A stretch of 64,000 nt of DNA from Acidobacteriota bacterium. GTDB taxonomy: Bacteria > Acidobacteriota > Terriglobia > Terriglobales > Acidobacteriaceae. Shown piece by piece: positions 46,046 to 55,211 of the stretch. The first letter of the stretch is position 1; every line of letters starts with the position of its first letter. The notes beneath the pieces are model-generated. The model saw only the letters and a program-made list of their open reading frames with translations, was not told where the DNA came from and did not search any database. The translations under genes were made by a program, and so were the position numbers. The stretch lies in contig JAJXZT010000011.1 in NCBI GenBank assembly GCA_021779935.1, positions 1 to 64,000 of the forward strand. The letters are read 5' to 3'.

Positions 46046-46717
46046 TTAGTACTTCAACCCCAGTGCCTTCGTCGTGAATTCGGTTAGCGGATTCATCGAC
46101 CGGCACGCGGCGGCAAACTCGCGCATGAACTTCGCCCCGCATATCTGCTCGTCGCTGAACGCCACGCTCGCCACAAAATCCTTGCGCTTCAGGTCGTCGA
46201 TGAAGCGGTGCTTTGGGTCATAGCCCTTGGGTGGCCGCGTCAGGCTGTCGCCCTCAAGCTCCAGTTTCCGGCAAACCTTTCCCCACTTCTCCGGTTCGCG
46301 CACAATCGCCGCCCTTATCTTGTTCAGCGCAACGTTGTCCGGATGCCACACTCCCGCCGCCGCGAAGCAATTGCCGGGCTCAAGATGCAGATAGAACAGC
46401 GGCGCGTGAACGTCCTTGCCCTCTTCATGGAAGAAACGAATTCCAACGTGCGTTTTGAACGGACGTTTGTCTGATGCAAACCGCGTATCGCGATAGATGC
46501 GAAACAGCGAACCTCGCGACGGCCGCGGGTCTGCGACAAAGTGACCGCTGAGTTTCTCCAGGTGCGGAGCAAAGCTGGCGATAAACGCCAATGCCGGATC
46601 GCGCAACACCTGCTCATATCGCGTTTTGTTTTTCGCAAACCATTCGCGATTGTTGTGCCGTTTCAGTTGCCTCAAAAACTCCAATGCTTCGGGATTGAAG
46701 AATTTCGTGTCTGCCAT
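46046..46717 (-). CDS. DUF2461 (TIGR02453) family protein
   Basis: 223 residues from ATG 46717, behind AAGGA; the open frame upstream is rejected because the family begins with the FFNPEALEFLRQLKRHNNRE-type motif. Conserved family segments are NREWFAKNKTRYE, SLFRIYRDTRFASDKRPFKT and PLFYLHLEPGNCFAAAGVWH. The biochemical function is unknown; fungal and bacterial members are uncharacterised. It stands alone. Confidence 0.88.
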   Translation of the reverse strand: MADTKFFNPEALEFLRQLKRHNNREWFAKNKTRYEQVLRDPALAFIASFAPHLEKLSGHFVADPRPSRGSLFRIYRDTRFASDKRPFKTHVGIRFFHEEGKDVHAPLFYLHLEPGNCFAAAGVWHPDNVALNKIRAAIVREPEKWGKVCRKLELEGDSLTRPPKGYDPKHRFIDDLKRKDFVASVAFSDEQICGAKFMREFAAACRSMNPLTEFTTKALGLKY

Positions 46718-47277
46718 AAGCCGTCCTTGTTCTGAATATCCCATCCCCACCCCAACTCGGCAACCCCTTCTATTCACCCCTTTCATCATTGCGCCGTCCC
46801 TTCGTACTACTCCTCCTGCTTTTGAAACCTCTGAAACATCCGCAACTTCCGAAACAGTCTTCATCACACGTCAAGAGGATCTTGGTCACACTTTTCCCCC
46901 AGCTATCTGATTCGTAAGCAAATAGAGTTTCAAAATCGATGTCACCTTTTCCCCCTCCCATGTGTCACACTAGATGTAGAGAGAAGAATCAGCAGAGCCC
47001 GCCGCGCGCGGGCTTTTGATTTTGATTTCGCTGTTGTCTAGCTTGCAGCTTGTCGCCTGTAGCTGAATCTCGAATGGCTGAATGCGTTTGCTTCTCGAAA
47101 CTTGCGTCTCGTGACTTACTGGCTCGGCAACCGTAAGCCTTTTATTAACTAATATTTGAGAAGTTTCCCCTTTATTTTCAAATATTTGCAAAGGAATGCC
47201 TGCAAATACTTGGAAACAGGATATTTAAAAATAGGGGGTGGGGGTGCCAATCACGGGCAATCCCCCGCCTATCCTCT
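46718..47277. other. 560-base intergenic region with repeats, a palindromic box and a terminator
   Basis: It holds TCACACTTTTCCCCC (46886-46900) repeated as TCACCTTTTCCCCC (46942-46955), and ACACTAGATGTAGAGA (46967-46982), which fits the core of an NrdR box (CWANATNTWG). A plus-strand terminator follows at 46996-47018. The stretch 47130-47240 is notably AT-rich. No protein gene is supported. A GC-rich pairing region at 47233-47275 with a T-run on the minus strand may end the SGNH transcript. Confidence 0.4.
46996..47018 (+). terminator. Plus-strand intrinsic terminator with no upstream plus-strand gene
   Basis: AGCCCGC (46996-47002), loop CGCGC, GCGGGCT (47008-47014), then TTTGATTTTG. Only the plus orientation has the T-tract. 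The nearest genes on both sides are on the minus strand, so it may end a small RNA. Confidence 0.55.
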
Positions 47278-48120
47278 CTACTTGGTCTTCTTCTTCGAGC
47301 CGGCGTTCTTTGCATGCCACGTGTGCGGATTCGCGTGGATGTTAGGTCTCGCCTCGGACAGCGTCGCCTTAATGGCCTTCTCCGCCAGCGGCCCCATCAC
47401 ATCGAAACCGGCGGCGTTCGGATGCAGGCAATCGTACGTCAGGTCCTGTTTGAACAATCCGTGGTCGTCCGCCAGCGCGGAGTAGTAGTCGAGATAGACG
47501 ATGCTGTTCTTTGTTGCGTAGTCCTTGATCATCCCATTGAGCTCGACGATTTTTTCTGGCGGACGTCGCACGCTCTGCACTTTGATCGAGTCGCAGTCCG
47601 GAGTCACCGACGCCAGTACGACGCGAATACCGTTGGCTTTGGCCAACTGCGCCATTGATTCGAGATTGCCCATGATTTCGTCGAGCGTCGCTGGCCCCGT
47701 GTTGCCGGCAATGTCGTTCGTCCCCGCCAGTATCACGACGGCCTTGGGATGCAGGTTGATCACGTCGGGACGGAAGCGCAGCAGCATCTGTGCCGTTGTC
47801 TGCCCGCTGATGCCGCGATTGATATAAGGCTTGCCGGGGAAGAATGTGCCGCGCCTCCGGCCCCAGATGTCGGTGATCGAGTCGCCCATGAAGACGACGC
47901 GCTGCTCACCTGGGGTGAGTGGTTCCACCTGGCTATTCGCCTCGCGATAACGATTGAGGTTCGGCCAGTCCTCGAGCCTCTTTTGGTCCCGCTTGAGCTC
48001 GGTTTGCAGTTTTTCGATCTCGGTGGAATCGTTCGTCGGCGCAGGCGTTGTCTCCTGTGCAAAGGCCACTGACCATGAGGCCAGCAACAGAATGGAGAAC
48101 AGCAGTGTGAACTTTTTCAT
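47278..48120 (-). CDS. Secreted SGNH/GDSL-family hydrolase
   Basis: 280 residues from ATG 48120, followed directly by a signal peptide (KKFTLLFSILLLASWSVAFA). The SGNH blocks are present: block I VVFMGDSITDIW (Ser nucleophile), block II Gly (NRGISGQTT), block III VILAGTNDIAGN, and block V DCLHPNAAG with the Asp/His pair. Homologues include rhamnogalacturonan/xylan acetylesterases and lipases; carbohydrate esterase activity would fit the plant-polymer theme but is inferred. It diverges from the FAH-family gene. Confidence 0.88.
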   Translation of the reverse strand: MKKFTLLFSILLLASWSVAFAQETTPAPTNDSTEIEKLQTELKRDQKRLEDWPNLNRYREANSQVEPLTPGEQRVVFMGDSITDIWGRRRGTFFPGKPYINRGISGQTTAQMLLRFRPDVINLHPKAVVILAGTNDIAGNTGPATLDEIMGNLESMAQLAKANGIRVVLASVTPDCDSIKVQSVRRPPEKIVELNGMIKDYATKNSIVYLDYYSALADDHGLFKQDLTYDCLHPNAAGFDVMGPLAEKAIKATLSEARPNIHANPHTWHAKNAGSKKKTK

Positions 48121-48341
48121 GGTGTTTTCCCGTGACTCAGGCTCGCGGCAAGTCTGTCCATTCTTTGCCCACGATGATGGAAAGAAAAGAGGCGCAAACG
48201 TGTTACTGTCGCTCTCCGCTAATCTCCGCCGTTCGCCGTGAAGCGGCATGTTACTGCATCTGCTCGCACAAATTTGCGCTGGTTGACTGCACTCGTCAAG
48301 TGCCGTTAGAGTGGCCGTACTGGTCTTGGAGAGAACAATCC

Positions 48342-49193
48342 ATGCGCGTCGTAACTTTTTCAAAAGATAAAACAATCGATGCCGGAATTCTTCGCGGCGA
48401 CGGTGTGCTTCCGTTGAGGCCGCTCGGATATGCGGACACGATTTCGTTCATTGCCGCGGGACGCGCTGCGCTGGATACGGCAAGAACCAAATTGGATACG
48501 AGTGACGCAAGTATCATTCCACTTACTTCCGTGCAACTGCTGGCGCCGGTTCCGAAGCCGGGCAAGATCCTTTGTGTCGGGCTCAACTATCGTGATCACG
48601 CCATCGAATCGAAGATGGAGCTTCCCAAGGTGCCGACGATCTTTGTCAAATTTTCATCAGCGGTGATCGGACCGGACGCCCCAATTGTGCTACCGAAGGC
48701 CTCGACGCAACCGGACTACGAGGCCGAGTTCGCCTTCGTCATCGGAAAGCACGCAAAGAACGTACATCGTGATGAATGGCGCGATTACGTCTTCGGATAC
48801 ACGATCGTCAACGACGTCAGCGCGCGCGACGTACAACTGGCGACTACGCAATGGAACCTCGGCAAGAGCTTCGACACGTTTGCGCCAATCGGGCCGTACA
48901 TCGTCACGGCAGACGAAATCTCCGACCCTCATGCGCTCGATATCAAACTGAGCATCGGGGGCGAAACGTTGCAGCACTCGAACACGCGTCACCTGATTTT
49001 TGGAGTGGGCGATCTCGTGGAGCACATTTCGCGCATCATTCCGCTGGAGCCAGGCGACATCATCAGCACGGGAACACCAGCGGGCGTGGGCCTGGGACGC
49101 AACCCCAAACGCTGGCTGAAACCAGGCGAAGAAATCGCCATCGAGATTGAAAAGATCGGAACGCTGCACAATCCCGTAATCGCCGAAGCATGA
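48342..49193 (+). CDS. Fumarylacetoacetate hydrolase family protein
   Basis: 283 residues from ATG 48342 (GGAGAG ahead). The FAH fold signature includes KILCVGLNYRDHAIE, the metal ligands in YEAEFAFVIGK and GYTIVNDVSARD, and GDIISTGTPAGVG. The family covers acylpyruvases, 5-oxopent-3-ene-1,2,5-tricarboxylate decarboxylases, oxaloacetate tautomerases and 2,4-didehydro-3-deoxy-rhamnonate hydrolases. The activity here cannot be fixed. It stands upstream of the DJ-1-like gene, 145 bases apart, same direction. Confidence 0.9.
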   Translation: MRVVTFSKDKTIDAGILRGDGVLPLRPLGYADTISFIAAGRAALDTARTKLDTSDASIIPLTSVQLLAPVPKPGKILCVGLNYRDHAIESKMELPKVPTIFVKFSSAVIGPDAPIVLPKASTQPDYEAEFAFVIGKHAKNVHRDEWRDYVFGYTIVNDVSARDVQLATTQWNLGKSFDTFAPIGPYIVTADEISDPHALDIKLSIGGETLQHSNTRHLIFGVGDLVEHISRIIPLEPGDIISTGTPAGVGLGRNPKRWLKPGEEIAIEIEKIGTLHNPVIAEA

Positions 49194-49338
49194 CGGGACA
49201 TGCGTGCAACGTCAGCGGACGAAACGGCAATGGTCACCTGCTGGTGTGATGTATGAGGCTGCGCGGAGAGCGCGCGCGTACTACGTTGTTTTCAGAACCG
49301 GGCCGATGCTTTCGACGGTAACCCGTAGGAGGGCCATC

Positions 49339-49914
49339 ATGGAAACCGGAACTTCCGCAGTTCTTATTCTCATCGACAATGATTTCGACGACATGGAACT
49401 GATGTATCCGCGGCTTCGTTTGCAGGAGGCCGGCTACCAGGTGATTGTCTCCGGTCTGAAGGCGAACGAACTTTACCATGGAAGACATGGGTACCCTTGC
49501 CGGAGTGACCAGTGGATCTTCGACGTGCACGAGCCGTACTTCAGGGGAGTCATTTGTCCAGGCGGAATGGCGGCAGCGAGTCTGCGTCGCGAAGAAAAAA
49601 TCAAAGGCCTGTTGGCGCAATTCCACCACTCCGGAAAACTAATTGCTTCGATTTGCACGGGGGGCTGGATACCGATCTCGGCGGGTGTATATCGCGGTGT
49701 TCATGCGACGGGAAGTCTGGAGATAAAGGACGATCTTATCAACGCAGGTGTAATCTTCAAGGACGCTCCCGTGGTGATCGATCGACACTTCGTGAGTAGT
49801 CGTAAGGCTGAAGACCTGCCGGCATTCATGAAAGCAGTGCTGGAAGTGCTGGCCATTCAGCCTGTGGCGAGCCAGGCGACTCACGACAAGGAAGCCACGC
49901 TGGCCGCAAAATAG
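49339..49914 (+). CDS. DJ-1/PfpI family protein (class I amidotransferase-like)
   Basis: 191 residues from ATG 49339, with AGGAGG five bases ahead; the open frame upstream of this point has no initiation signals. The nucleophile elbow Cys is in ASICTGGW, the partnering Glu in DFDDMELMYPR, and FRGVICPGG and DRHFVSSRKAEDLPAF are family landmarks. PfpI/YhbO/Hsp31 members act as proteases, deglycases or glyoxalases, an area still debated; the role is probably protein or metabolite repair. It precedes ppk1 by 128 bases. Confidence 0.87.
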   Translation: METGTSAVLILIDNDFDDMELMYPRLRLQEAGYQVIVSGLKANELYHGRHGYPCRSDQWIFDVHEPYFRGVICPGGMAAASLRREEKIKGLLAQFHHSGKLIASICTGGWIPISAGVYRGVHATGSLEIKDDLINAGVIFKDAPVVIDRHFVSSRKAEDLPAFMKAVLEVLAIQPVASQATHDKEATLAAK

Positions 49915-50042
49915 GTATCGATTTCCGGACCGGCGGGCCGAACTGATCGTGAAAGAACACTTACGCGAGGGGGCGTCGCTGTGCGAACGGTGGATGTCTG
50001 TGTTATTTTCATGAAAACGTAACATTGCTTCCGTAGTCTTTT

Positions 50043-52175
50043 ATGGTGGTGCGACGCCTCGACAAGCCCGAGTATTTCCTCAACCGCAGTATTTCCTGGC
50101 TGCAGTTCAATCGGCGTGTGCTTGAAGAGGCACAGGACGAATCGAACCCGCTGCTGGAACGGGTAAAGTTCCTCGCCATCACCGCCAGCAATCTCGACGA
50201 ATTTTTTGAAATACGCATAGCTAGCCTCCTGCAACGCATTGAAGACGGTCATCTGGAAGCTGGACCGGATGGGATGACCGCGCTGGAAGAACAGGACGCG
50301 GTAAGCGATTACGTCCACAAGTTGGTGGAAGATCAATACGCATGCTGGCATCAGCTATTGCGACCGCAACTGGCGGAGGCCGGCATCTTTGTGCTGCCTC
50401 CTTCGAAACTCGACGATGAAGATGAAGCATTCGTGAGGGAGTACAACGAGCGTGAACTTGATCCCCTCCTGACGCCAGTCACGGTTGATCCTGCGCATCC
50501 GTTTCCGCGGGTGATCAATAAGGCGCTGTGCCTGGCGCTGCTGTTGCGACGTAAGCGGCGCGCGGCGTCCAATTACTTTGGCGTTGTAACAGTTCCCCGC
50601 GCACTGCCGAGATTGATTGAGTTGCCAAGCGGCAAGGAATCGTATCGCTGCATCGCACTGGCGGATCTGGTTGGTCTCCATTGCGCGAAAATGTACCGCG
50701 GCTACGACATCGTCTCCCAGGGAGCATTCCGCATTACACGCAACAGCAACCTGTATTTGCAGGAAGAAGAATCGCGCAGCGTGCTGGAATCGGTACGTAC
50801 CGAATTGCACAATCGGCGCAAGGGCGATGCCGTTCGACTCGAGATTGAGGAGGACGCAAGTTCGGAGATCGTCGAGCGCCTGCAATCGGTCTTTGAACTC
50901 AAAGACTGGCAGGTATTCCGTACTCCAGGAATGGTGAATCTTTCGCGGCTTATTCATCTTCATAGCAGCGTCGATCGCCCAGATCTGAAGTTCAAGTCAT
51001 TCGTGCCAAGAGAAATGACGTTGCCGAAGGGAACACACGACGTCTTTGCTGCGCTGCGGCAGCACGACGTGCTGCTCCATCATCCGTTCGACTCGTATGA
51101 CAGCGTGGTGTCGTTCATTGAGGACGCCGCCGCCGATCCAGACGTTTTGTCTATCAAGCAAACGCTCTACCGGACAAGCGCGGAATCACCAATCATTGAT
51201 GCGCTGGTGGAAGCGGCGCAGTCAAAGGAAGTGACCGTGGTCGTGGAAGTGAAGGCCCGCTTCGATGAAGCTTCGAACATCCGCTGGGCACGCCAACTGG
51301 AAGATGCCGGCGTGCAGGTCTTCCACGGATTGGTGGGATTGAAAACGCATTGCAAACTGACTTTGGTGGCGCGCAAAGAGATCGATCGGATAAGACAGTA
51401 TGCGCATCTTGGCACGGGGAATTACAACCCGATCACTGCCGCACTTTACACCGATCTGAGTCTGCTGACAGCTGACGCGCAGGTGACTTCGGCAGTTCAC
51501 AACGTATTCAATTTTTTGACTGCGTATTCCGAGCAGAAAGATTACGCCCCGCTCATGGTTGCGCCGTTGCACCTGGCGGAAGATACGGTAAACCTCATTA
51601 ATCGCGAAGCGGAACATGCGCGGGCGCATCGTCCGGCACGCATCATCGCGAAGGTCAATTCCCTGCTCGACAAGACAATCGTGCAGGAACTCTACAAGGC
51701 GTCGCAAGCGGGAGTGCAGATCGAGTTGTTTGTGCGCGGCATCTGCTCACTGCGGCCGGGGGTACGTGGCGTCAGCGACCGCATCCGGGTGCGCAGCATC
51801 GTGGGTCGTTATCTCGAACACAGCCGCATCCTGTACTTCGAAAACGGCGGCGACCCGGAAGTCTACCTGGGAAGCGCGGATTGGATGCCGCGTAATCTCT
51901 ACGAACGCGTTGAGGTCGTCTTTCCCATCCGTGATCACATCCTGAAGGCGCGCATCGAGCAGGAAATTCTGGGAGCGTACCTTGCGGATAATGTAAAAGC
52001 TCGCGAACTACAACGAGACGGCACATACGAGCGGATACTCCGACGCGGGAAGAATACTCCGCCATTCAACGCGCAAGAGTTCCTCATTGAAGTGGCCGAG
52101 GGCCGTTCAAACCCGAGTGTGCTTCCACAGGCTCCCTCGCGACGACGGCGAGCCGTTCGTCAGAGCGTACGGTGA
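50043..52175 (+). CDS. ppk1: Polyphosphate kinase 1
   Basis: Reversible synthesis of polyphosphate from ATP, 710 residues, normal for PPK1. The N-terminal domain opens with PEYFLNRSISWLQFNRRVL. The catalytic phospholipase-D-like domains contain the two His regions, FHGLVGLKTHCKLTLVAR and YAHLGTGNYNPITAALYTD; the latter pattern carries the autophosphorylated His in characterised enzymes. SADWMPRNLYERVEVVFPI closes the C2 domain. sixA follows after 3 bases, so the two form an operon facing ppx. Confidence 0.96.
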   Translation: MVVRRLDKPEYFLNRSISWLQFNRRVLEEAQDESNPLLERVKFLAITASNLDEFFEIRIASLLQRIEDGHLEAGPDGMTALEEQDAVSDYVHKLVEDQYACWHQLLRPQLAEAGIFVLPPSKLDDEDEAFVREYNERELDPLLTPVTVDPAHPFPRVINKALCLALLLRRKRRAASNYFGVVTVPRALPRLIELPSGKESYRCIALADLVGLHCAKMYRGYDIVSQGAFRITRNSNLYLQEEESRSVLESVRTELHNRRKGDAVRLEIEEDASSEIVERLQSVFELKDWQVFRTPGMVNLSRLIHLHSSVDRPDLKFKSFVPREMTLPKGTHDVFAALRQHDVLLHHPFDSYDSVVSFIEDAAADPDVLSIKQTLYRTSAESPIIDALVEAAQSKEVTVVVEVKARFDEASNIRWARQLEDAGVQVFHGLVGLKTHCKLTLVARKEIDRIRQYAHLGTGNYNPITAALYTDLSLLTADAQVTSAVHNVFNFLTAYSEQKDYAPLMVAPLHLAEDTVNLINREAEHARAHRPARIIAKVNSLLDKTIVQELYKASQAGVQIELFVRGICSLRPGVRGVSDRIRVRSIVGRYLEHSRILYFENGGDPEVYLGSADWMPRNLYERVEVVFPIRDHILKARIEQEILGAYLADNVKARELQRDGTYERILRRGKNTPPFNAQEFLIEVAEGRSNPSVLPQAPSRRRRAVRQSVR

Positions 52176-52178
52176 TAA

Positions 52179-52709
52179 ATGCTGATTTATTTTTTACGTC
52201 ACGCAAACGCGGGGCAACGGCGCAAGAACCTTACGCAGGATGAAAAGCGACCGTTGGATAACGAAGGCATTGAGCAATGTCGATATATTGGACGCCTGCT
52301 GGCCGCACTTGACGTGCACCCGGACCTGATTATCTCCAGCCCGCTGAAGCGTGCGACACAAACGGCATCGCTTGTGGGAAATGAATTAGGGTACGAGCAG
52401 AAAATTCAAGTAGAGCCAGTGCTGCGCCCGGGAGCATCCTTCGAGGCGTTTCGCGACTTGCTTCGACACTGTGAATCACTCGATAGCATTATCGTCGTTG
52501 GACACAACCCGGCAATGAGCCGTTTCCTTTCCCTGCTAGTCACGGGAGGGGCAGTGGATCGGTCCATTGAGATGAAAAAGGGCAGCGTGGCGCGCGTGGA
52601 ATACAACTCGAAGCGCAGTGTGCTGAACTGGCTGATCACTCCTAAGATCGTGAAGGCCGGCTACGCGATCACGGAAACAAGCTCTCGACCGAAGAGTTCC
52701 CGAAAGTAG
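52179..52709 (+). CDS. sixA: SixA-type phosphohistidine phosphatase (histidine phosphatase superfamily)
   Basis: 176 residues with the LIYFLRHANAG active-site RH motif (His8 nucleophile) and the second His in VVGHNPAMSRF. Short SixA proteins dephosphorylate phosphohistidine on HPt domains or NPr; PPK1 itself forms a phosphohistidine, so the pairing is suggestive but unproven. It starts 3 bases after ppk1, and its last 49 bases overlap the 3' end of the convergent ppx gene. Confidence 0.9.
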   Translation: MLIYFLRHANAGQRRKNLTQDEKRPLDNEGIEQCRYIGRLLAALDVHPDLIISSPLKRATQTASLVGNELGYEQKIQVEPVLRPGASFEAFRDLLRHCESLDSIIVVGHNPAMSRFLSLLVTGGAVDRSIEMKKGSVARVEYNSKRSVLNWLITPKIVKAGYAITETSSRPKSSRK

Positions 52710-54181
52710 CCCTTCTCGTTTTCCAAAGCCCACAATTCGAGTTCAGCGCCGCCGGGTTTTGCCTTGAGTGTCAGACGAACACGTCCAGCGCGCGTGGACA
52801 CATGCAAGCCGGAAACCGCTCCACGGCGTCCTTGTTCAAGGGCACGCGCCAAACGCAGCAACAGGGACGCCGGAGGAATAGCAAGCCGGTCCCCCGGAGC
52901 AAGTGTACGCATCGCTGGAGACTCCGGCGAGGGACGCGACTTTCCGACGAAGCGCACGATGGCCGCAATGATCCGGCGCTCGCGCAACGTAAAACCAAGC
53001 AGGTCGGAATGCGCGACGATGTAATAGGCGTGGCGCCGCCTTCCCGCGCGACTAATGAACGAACCAACTTCCTGCACCATGGCGGCGGCTTGTAACAGCT
53101 CTTCGCACTCAGAGGGCAGGCGATGGAGTGCGGCCAGGCTGTGGAAGAGTTGCGTAACGTGGTCGCGCACCCGCTGAGCATGACGGAGGTCCACCTGGTA
53201 GTGACCAGCCATGGCAAAGATTGACCGCTCGCGTTCCGAGGCGAGCCGCTTGCGAACGCCACCCGCCTGTTCTCCGTAGTCGGCGACCATCTGCTCAAGC
53301 AATCCGTCACGGAGTCCATAAGGCACGTAACGGAAGCTGGAAAGGTTCAGCCGGGTCAGGAGTTCGGAAAATACCCATGCGCCGGGAATGATGATCTCGG
53401 CTCTTCGCGGGCCGATCCCTTTCACCAAACGCCGGGCATTCACATCAAACTTCGACAACTCCCGGGTGAGTTGAAGCAAACCTTCCACGGGCACGGTCGC
53501 GGATGTGGTTCCGACGCGTGCCGCCCACATTGCCGAGAGTGCAGCGGGGGTTCCCGAAGTGGCGACGACGGCATTGACGCGAAGCTTGCGGAGCCGATGA
53601 TCGATTCTTCCGATTTCCTCTGCGATGAATGAACGCAATCGCTCAATCTCGTTCTTCTTTGGCGGATCGTGCGCTAGAAAATCGCGCGTAAGACGTACTG
53701 CGCCAAGCGGAAGACTGAACATCTCCTCAATTTCACCGCGGTGAGAGCTGGTCAGTTCACAACTTCCTCCGCCAAGGTCGATGAGCAATAGCCGTCCGGC
53801 GCGGATGCGAGTGTTGGCCAGCACGCCGAGATGAATAAGCCGTCCCTCTTCGAGGCCGGAGATGATCTCCACACGCCACCCGGTGGCGGAATAAACCCAT
53901 TGAGTGAAAGCACCGGAATTATTGGCATCGCGGATGGCACTGGTGGCGACAGCGCGGACACGGTCAGCCCCAAAAGTACGTGCGGCACGGTGAAAGCGCC
54001 GCAAGACCTTGATGGTGCGTTCCATCGCCGCGGGATCAAGGAGCCCCGACTGGAAGACCGCCTCACCGAGGCGCGTGACTTCTCGGTCTTCATGCAAAAC
54101 CTTGAGCCGCCTGCGCACAAGTTCCGCGATCTTCAGGCGAACAGAGTTCGAACCGATATCGATGGCAGCGAAAACCGGCAC
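52661..54181 (-). CDS. ppx: Ppx/GppA family phosphatase (exopolyphosphatase)
   Basis: 506 residues. The ASKHA actin-like domains show the phosphate-1 motif FAAIDIGSNSVRLKIAEL and the phosphate-2 motif LLLIDLGGGSCEL, with the Glu-containing EEGRLIHLG segment between them. A C-terminal HD-like domain begins near residue 310 (FAMAGHYQVDLRHAQRVRDH). It removes terminal phosphates from polyphosphate or hydrolyses pppGpp. Transcribed together with the CHAD gene (3-base gap) against ppk1-sixA, with a 49-base antisense overlap with sixA. Confidence 0.93.
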   Translation of the reverse strand: MPVFAAIDIGSNSVRLKIAELVRRRLKVLHEDREVTRLGEAVFQSGLLDPAAMERTIKVLRRFHRAARTFGADRVRAVATSAIRDANNSGAFTQWVYSATGWRVEIISGLEEGRLIHLGVLANTRIRAGRLLLIDLGGGSCELTSSHRGEIEEMFSLPLGAVRLTRDFLAHDPPKKNEIERLRSFIAEEIGRIDHRLRKLRVNAVVATSGTPAALSAMWAARVGTTSATVPVEGLLQLTRELSKFDVNARRLVKGIGPRRAEIIIPGAWVFSELLTRLNLSSFRYVPYGLRDGLLEQMVADYGEQAGGVRKRLASERERSIFAMAGHYQVDLRHAQRVRDHVTQLFHSLAALHRLPSECEELLQAAAMVQEVGSFISRAGRRRHAYYIVAHSDLLGFTLRERRIIAAIVRFVGKSRPSPESPAMRTLAPGDRLAIPPASLLLRLARALEQGRRGAVSGLHVSTRAGRVRLTLKAKPGGAELELWALENEKGYFRELFGRELVSVIA

Positions 54182-54184
54182 GCG

Positions 54185-55024
54185 TTACCTCACGGCCCGG
54201 CGCGCAATCGGCCGCGACGCACGGGTAGGTGGTTTGCGAACCTCCCGGGGAAATGCCAGTTCGTCGCGCAGTGCAGCGGCGGCATGGCGAGCTTCGTTGC
54301 GCCGGGCGACGACACGCGAGCGCAAAAATGCAACGACCGGCAGCCTGTCCGATCGCAGCTTCGCTTCGGCGAGTTCCGCGAGAGAAACCCAGTCATGCCA
54401 GACGCCAAGCGCGTCCTGCACCGCTTTTAGCCTCTTCGCCAATGCGGCAGTGTCCGCACCCTGCACCGCTTCCAGCTTGTATCGCATGGTCTTCACTGAC
54501 TTGCGAAAGTCGTGAAGCGCGTCTCCATCTTCCGGTATGGACTGTGCAAGCACGGCATACTCCGACTGCACTTGTGCAAGCGAACTCTGCGTCTGTGTAT
54601 TCGCATTCGACCCTTGCGGAATGACGCGCACTAATCGCTTTCCGAGTCCGGACTCAAGCACGGTTTCCAGGACGTGCTCCAACTTCGAAGCACGCTTGTC
54701 GCGGCGTCTCCGCAAAACCGAAGCGACTTGATCTCGCGCGTGGAGGACCTCGGTCTGCTGAATACTCGCCAGTAATCCTAATTGGATGTCGATGTCGCGA
54801 ACCTTGCCGCCGAGTTTACGAATACGCGTAAGCTGTTTTGCCAGCCTTCGCGCTCCGCTCATCTGGCTGTCTTTGGGGATGTAAAGTTCCAGCCGACGGA
54901 TCGTGGTTCGGAGCTTGTGCACATCTTCGGACTGGGCATTCAACGCAACGGCAGAACACAAGCGAAGCAATTGACTTCTCAATTGCACTGGCCGGGATTC
55001 CGTGGAGACCGCTCGGTTGCCCAT
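54185..55024 (-). CDS. CHAD-domain protein
   Basis: 279 residues made of two four-helix CHAD halves rich in Arg, Lys and His (VHKLRTTIRRLELYIPK; ALHDFRKSVKTMRYKLEAV). CHAD domains bind polyphosphate through the conserved HxxRxxxRR-type residues, which are visible here. No CYTH/ygiF domain is fused. It immediately precedes ppx and lies opposite ppk1, so a role in placing or guarding polyphosphate is a strong inference. Confidence 0.9.
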   Translation of the reverse strand: MGNRAVSTESRPVQLRSQLLRLCSAVALNAQSEDVHKLRTTIRRLELYIPKDSQMSGARRLAKQLTRIRKLGGKVRDIDIQLGLLASIQQTEVLHARDQVASVLRRRRDKRASKLEHVLETVLESGLGKRLVRVIPQGSNANTQTQSSLAQVQSEYAVLAQSIPEDGDALHDFRKSVKTMRYKLEAVQGADTAALAKRLKAVQDALGVWHDWVSLAELAEAKLRSDRLPVVAFLRSRVVARRNEARHAAAALRDELAFPREVRKPPTRASRPIARRAVR

Positions 55025-55211
55025 GGGCTCTTAAGGTATCAGTCAGGCGACCGGACTGCCAAGAGGCCCGTGGCATCTTGGGGCCAAATCCGGCGAACCC
55101 GAGGACATTGAGAAAATAACGAACTTCGCTCGTGGCAAAGCACAATTCGAGCTATTATCTCTGGACTGAGGATTGGTCAAAATTTTCCGTTTCGTTGTCT
55201 GGAGGAGCCCG

